The position numbers and the translations under genes are program-made. Below the pieces are notes generated by a model, which was not told the DNA's origin, did no database searches, and worked only from the letters and a program-made list of their open reading frames with translations. Shown one piece after another: positions 60,271 through 64,000 of a DNA stretch of 64,000 nt. Each line of letters opens with the position of its first letter. Within the stretch, counting starts at the first letter, position 1. Origin of the DNA: Cinnamomum chago (taxonomy: Eukaryota; Streptophyta; Magnoliopsida; Laurales; Lauraceae). The stretch is from the NCBI GenBank assembly GCA_038049695.1, contig CP142452.1, positions 107,207,001 to 107,271,000 on the forward strand. The letters run 5' to 3'.

Positions 60271-61488
60271 TTGAAATTTGAAAGGAAATGCTCAAGACAG
60301 CAGGAAAAAGGTACCAAAGAAGGAAAGCAAAACAGCCCACTAAGACAGCCTATAAACAGTGTGAAAACACACTTAAATCAGTCAAAAGAGGAAGAGAGAA
60401 GAAGGCTGGAAAGGGTAGGACAAATTGCCAGAGAATGAGGTCTTACTGGGCACGGGAATTTTCAACATCAGAGACTAAACAGAGGTAGTTCTGAGTGAAA
60501 AAACTGTTTTAGGCAAATGATCAAACAGCTGGTGTGCTGTGAAAGGAGTTGAAGGCAGCACATCTGAGTGGGGTCAGGAGGAAAGCCAAAAACGGCTACA
60601 AGAGATACATGGAAGAGAAAGTAACACACAACACACAGAAAACAAAAAGAAACAAGCAACAACAGAGAGCAGACGCCACGGCTGGGAAGGGGCAGACGAT
60701 GGGAGCACAGGTACAGTGACGAAATCCCAGTGAATGGGCGACTGCACTGATGAGGATGGAGAAACTGATCATGAGAGAGAGAACCAGAGAAGGGAGGAAG
60801 AAGGAAGGAGCAGAAGCAGAAGAAGCAGCAAGCAGGGAAGAACAGCAGCAGGAGGTCTCGGTCGACTGGCAGAGAAGGAAGAAGGAAAAAAAAAAACGTT
60901 CTGATGAAAACAGAACTAAACAGCACCCAGTTGTATTAAGTGGCTGGACGCTGTGGTCTCGGTCGACTGGGACACTAATCCCGGTCGACTGGGAACACTG
61001 AGTCAGAGACCAATCTGACCAAAACAGGGGAAAAACATGGGAAAAAAATACAAAAGGAATGCATTAACCCCTGATCCCCAGCAATCACACAAGTTTAAAA
61101 ACTTATTAGAAAAGAGATTTAAAAAAAAATCAATTCTAACATTATACCTTTTGAAGAAAAGAAGGCTTGTGTGATCAAAAACAGTTTTCAAAACCATTTA
61201 AATTTGAGAAAAACAAAAGTTTAATTTTGAAACCACTCAAAAATAACCATTTTGAAAAACAAATCAATTGATTTAGAAGATACAACATTTCAAGGCTTTT
61301 TTCAACACAATTGATCATTAATCATGCATATAAGCAAATAATTCCATTATAAATCCAAAATGCACAATCATCAAACAAGACTCAATAAAATGAATCTAAA
61401 ATCCTAAAGAAATACTAAGAGAGTAGAACCAAGACCAACTAAGCATATGACTATGAGAAAAGGGTTGGTCTCATCTATCTAAGAAACC
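60271..61488 (-). other. Spacer between gag and the H3-tail ORF
   Basis: No pol-like frame. A pyrimidine-rich minus-strand frame (60,468-60,926) is low complexity. GGTCGACT sites occur at about 60,860, 60,960 and 60,980, which ties this spacer to the palindrome motif of the LTRs. Confidence 0.55.
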
Positions 61489-62877
61489 TTAGTAATTTTC
61501 TAAAGGTCTAACCTTAGGTATCCATCTAAGGTCTTGGGCTTTTGAGGCAATTTTGAAAATTCCACCAACCAAAGGAGATGAGGATTTAACTCTTTTAGAC
61601 TTGTCATCAATTCTTTGAGATTTAACTATTTTAGATTGATGATTAGTCTTAGTAAGTTGGTGTTCCATTTTCTTTTTATTCTTTTCATTTCTTTTAGCTT
61701 TTCTTCCTTCTTTTTGTCTTTTGAATTTTAATTTCAACTTTTCAACCTTTTTCAATAAATCTTTCATTTCTAAAGTTAACGGAGGGAATGAGAGAATATT
61801 CTTTTTGATAGATTTGTTTTTATTTTTATCCTTTTTAACATCTATCTTGGATGACTCTTTTTGAATAGTTTTTCTTTGTTTGAAATTCTTAGAGTCTTTC
61901 TTGGAATTCAAAGTCTTACCCTTCATAGAATTTGTTTTAACTTTCTTTGGTTCAAAGATGGGTTTAGACATATGATTTTTCCTCAATTTGCACTCAAATA
62001 TGAAATGTCCTTCTTTTCCACAATAATGACATTTTGTTTTGGACATATGAGAGAGAGTGCTAGAGAAAGAAGACTCACCTTTCACAAAAGTGTTGGTGAA
62101 TTTAGGGTCATGTGAAATATGTTTATTAAAACCAAGACCCGTCCTATCTCCATGAGGTTTACCCAATTTAAATAATTTTTCAAGTCTTTCTTCACTTTGG
62201 GTAAACTTGCACTCATACTTTTGTTTATATCCTTCAAGTTGAGTGACTTTGGTTATAAGGATTGAATTTTCATGTTTGACTTTTGAAAGTTCATTTTCAA
62301 TTTCCTTATATTTGCTTAGCTCTTCATTGGCAAGTTTTAATTCAAGCTTTAGTTCATTAACAACATTAGATCCAAGCTCTTGGGCTTTTAACTTACTTTT
62401 AATCAATTTGGATTCTAAATTGTTAAAGTCTTTGTCTTGCCTTTTTATATGATCTTTTAAATTTAAAATTTCTTTTTCAAGATCATCATAACTTATCTTA
62501 ATTTCGTTTAGTTCATCTTTGATATTGGATAAGTTATTTAAAGAGATCATGAACTTAGAGTCTAGACATTTTATCACTTCTTCTTTCTCTCTAAGTTCAT
62601 CTTTTGAAGAGACTAGCTCTTTGTTTAGTCTTTTTTATTCTTCTCTCAATTTCTTGTTTTTCTTATTAAGCTCTAGAGATAGAGTGTATAATTCTTCATA
62701 GGCTTGTTGAAGATCATCATCATTTCCATCATATTCTTCTTCTTCATTTAAATCACATTGAGATTCTTTTAATTGAATGTTAGAATCTCCAATAGATGGA
62801 AGAGTGAGAGATCTAGGAGAATCTACACAAAAGTCTAAACAATCTAGCTTAGTGGAATCCATATCAAAAGAATTCAA
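61489..62877 (-). pseudogene. Gag-like coiled-coil and zinc-knuckle frame with one nonsense codon
   Basis: 463 codons from 62,877, with a TAA at 62,635-62,637 (codon 81) and otherwise open. It matches the gag-like protein at 44,046-45,152: same acidic start, coiled coil, 'LGKPHGDRTGLGFN' and knuckle CHYCGKEGHFIFEC. The C-terminus is about 70 residues longer and very Lys-rich, ending 'KVRPLENY'. The nonsense codon means this copy yields only an 80-residue N-terminal piece, or an internal start product. Confidence 0.75.
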
Positions 62878-62963
62878 ACAAACACAAATCTAGGGTTATA
62901 AACTCTAGGTTCTTACACCTAATCAAGAGTTCCAACTACTTGATCCTAAGAGATAGAGCACGA

Positions 62964-62976
62964 GGCTCTGATACCA
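62964..62976 (-). other. Primer-binding site (minus strand)
   Basis: The plus-strand ggctctgatacca is the same initiator tRNA-Met site, in the same position relative to the LTR, as at 45,239. Confidence 0.9.
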
Positions 62977-62978
62977 AT

Positions 62979-63019
62979 TGAAAGTCCTTGGATCCTACCC
63001 CTAGAGAGGGGGGGGGGGG
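62979..63019 (-). repeat. Stub of the 5' LTR, 41 bp
   Basis: It holds TGAAAGTCCTTGGATCC and the G-run, then stops. The next base starts an LTR of the same family in the opposite orientation. Confidence 0.75.
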
Positions 63020-64000
63020 TGTTAGGAATTTTGTATTTGCAATTTGATGGATGCACACTACACCAAAAATCGGAAATTGGAACGGAAAAGCGTTCCTAAT
63101 CCTTCCGTTCCTAATCCGTTAAAGTGTTCCAATTTCCGTTCCAATTTGGATTAGGAACGGTTGGTACCAAATTGGAACGGAAATTGGAACACTTTAACGG
63201 ATTAGGAACGGAAGGATTAGGAACGCTTTTCCGTTCCAATTTCCGATTTTTGGTGTAGTGGCATTTGCACTTTAGCATCATTTGAATTCTCACACTTGCA
63301 TTGTTTTAGAAAACCTTGAAATCTAGTTTTATACATGCATAGCTTTTAAGATTTGGAAAAGTATTTGTTTTATGCATGTTTTGGTTCTAAACTTGGATGC
63401 ATTAGTTTTAGAACCCAAACTCTTTTGAAAACCTATTTCCTTGTGCATTACATTTGGAAAATCATCTTGTGAATTTAGGTTTGAGTCTTGCATACATTCT
63501 TCACAAAAAGAATCATTTTTGTATGCATTTTCATTTGAAAAGAGTTTTATCAAATCAAGCTAGCCTTTGGTTTTAAACTTTTGAATCATTTTAGGCTTTG
63601 GGTGTTTCATGTTTTTAAACATCTTAGAATGTCTTAAAACATGTATTCTAGCTTGGTTTAGTGGCCCAAAAATCCCCCCAAAGAAATACCTTCAAATATG
63701 CAAATTTTGGGAATTTTGGTCCCAGGCCAGAAACGCAGTGTTCCAGGTCGACCGAGCCTGGCCTAGGTCGACCGAGAACACTACCGTTGGCCATTTTTCC
63801 AACGGTCAGAAAACTAGCCGTTGTGTGGTCTAGGTCGACCGAGACCCCTTCCTGGTCGACCGAGAGACTAGCCGTTGGACTGTTTTGTGCTATAAAGTCC
63901 ATTCATTTCCAACCTTTTTCAAGGCTTGACACATGAACTTTTGAGAGCATTTTGGAGCCAAAGAAAGGGGAAGAAGTTGGAAAGGCTAGAGGGCCATTTG
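63020..64000 (+). repeat. Inverted LTR of the same family, cut by the window end
   Basis: It starts TGTTAGGAATTTTGTATTTG, the reverse complement of the LTR end at 53,778 and 47,199. It can be followed through the GGTCGACC sites (63,740-63,870) to 'tggaaaggctagagggccatttg' at the window end. It is either a nested plus-strand element or solo LTR, or the product of an inversion. A MITE is inserted near its start. Confidence 0.8.
63056..63260. mobile_element. 205-bp CACTA-type foldback MITE
   Basis: GCA lies on both sides (63,053-63,055 and 63,261-63,263), and the sister LTRs have a single GCA at this point. The termini are CACTACACC...GGTGTAGTG. The two 94-bp arms appear perfectly complementary, around a 17-base loop. 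A 3-bp duplication and CACTA ends are typical of CACTA/EnSpm elements. No coding capacity. A transcript would fold into a near-perfect hairpin. Confidence 0.88.

Larger units (their letters stand above)
56642..63019 (-). mobile_element. Minus-strand LTR retrotransposon with gag and a histone H3-like-tail ORF
   Basis: In element order: truncated 5' LTR (63,019-62,979), primer site (62,976-62,964), gag (62,877-61,489), a 1.2-kb gap, a 402-codon extra frame (60,270-59,062), polypurine tract (58,329-58,318), 3' LTR (58,317-56,642). No protease, integrase or RT was found in 4.66 kb, so it is non-autonomous. It inserted in the RT of the copia element. The bases next to the 3' LTR are CCACG; the matching duplication would lie beyond the window. 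The 5' LTR is broken at its G-run by an inverted LTR of the same family. Confidence 0.85.

Noticed and set aside
1-64000. tRNA, rRNA or other structural RNA genes
   Set aside because: No cloverleaf or rRNA-like sequence was recognised by eye; the only tRNA-related sequences are retrotransposon primer sites. A tRNAscan-SE and Infernal run would settle it.

Overview
The window is nuclear DNA of a flowering plant. Evidence: split genes with GT-AG introns, two plant-type malectin/LRR receptor kinases of the LRR-I kind, copia-type LTR retrotransposons primed by initiator tRNA-Met, an L1-type LINE with a DUF4283-like ORF1, and several MITE-like elements. I cannot name the species. Apart from the receptor kinases, almost everything is transposon.

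Layout. (1) 1-1,380: end of an AT-rich, MULE-like repeat. (2) 1,858-5,384: a gag-only LTR retrotransposon lying in the upstream region of (3) receptor kinase copy A (5,656-16,825). Copy A keeps all 13 exons but carries two 1-nt frameshifts and a destroyed splice acceptor, so it is a pseudogene. (4) 18,507-21,030: a 2.5-kb insertion with a 9-bp target duplication, upstream of (5) receptor kinase copy B (21,561-38,181). Copy B is intact: 13 exons joining in phase to 898 residues. Its 6.9-kb intron 8 holds a complete-ended but dead LINE (29,494-35,216, 13-bp target duplication). (6) 39,029-40,086: a long-terminal-inverted-repeat element. (7) 40,122-47,649: three nested layers (Harbinger-like TAA-flanked element, then a MULE-like element, then a minus-strand LTR retrotransposon with TATCC target duplication). 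(8) 48,270-51,214: a third, fragmentary kinase copy C, itself holding a TTA-flanked Harbinger-like insertion. (9) 51,215 to the end: a copia element inserted in copy C, split first by a solo LTR (52,000-53,778, target duplication CCCAC) and then by a minus-strand LTR element running from 56,642 to about 63,019. An inverted LTR of the same family with a 205-bp foldback MITE inside it reaches the window end.

Only copy B looks like a working host gene. It should be a plasma-membrane receptor kinase: signal peptide, malectin-like ectodomain, three LRRs, one membrane helix and a Ser/Thr kinase with all catalytic residues. The tandem arrangement A-B-C records local duplication followed by decay of A and C.

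The most unusual item is in the retrotransposon at 56,642-63,019. This element has gag but no visible pol. It carries a separate minus-strand reading frame (60,270 to 59,062) whose protein starts with the first nine residues of histone H3 (Met plus ARTKQTAR). Other points of interest are clusters of TCGA-centred palindromes in two unrelated LTR families and a perfect 94-bp inverted repeat in the CACTA-type MITE.
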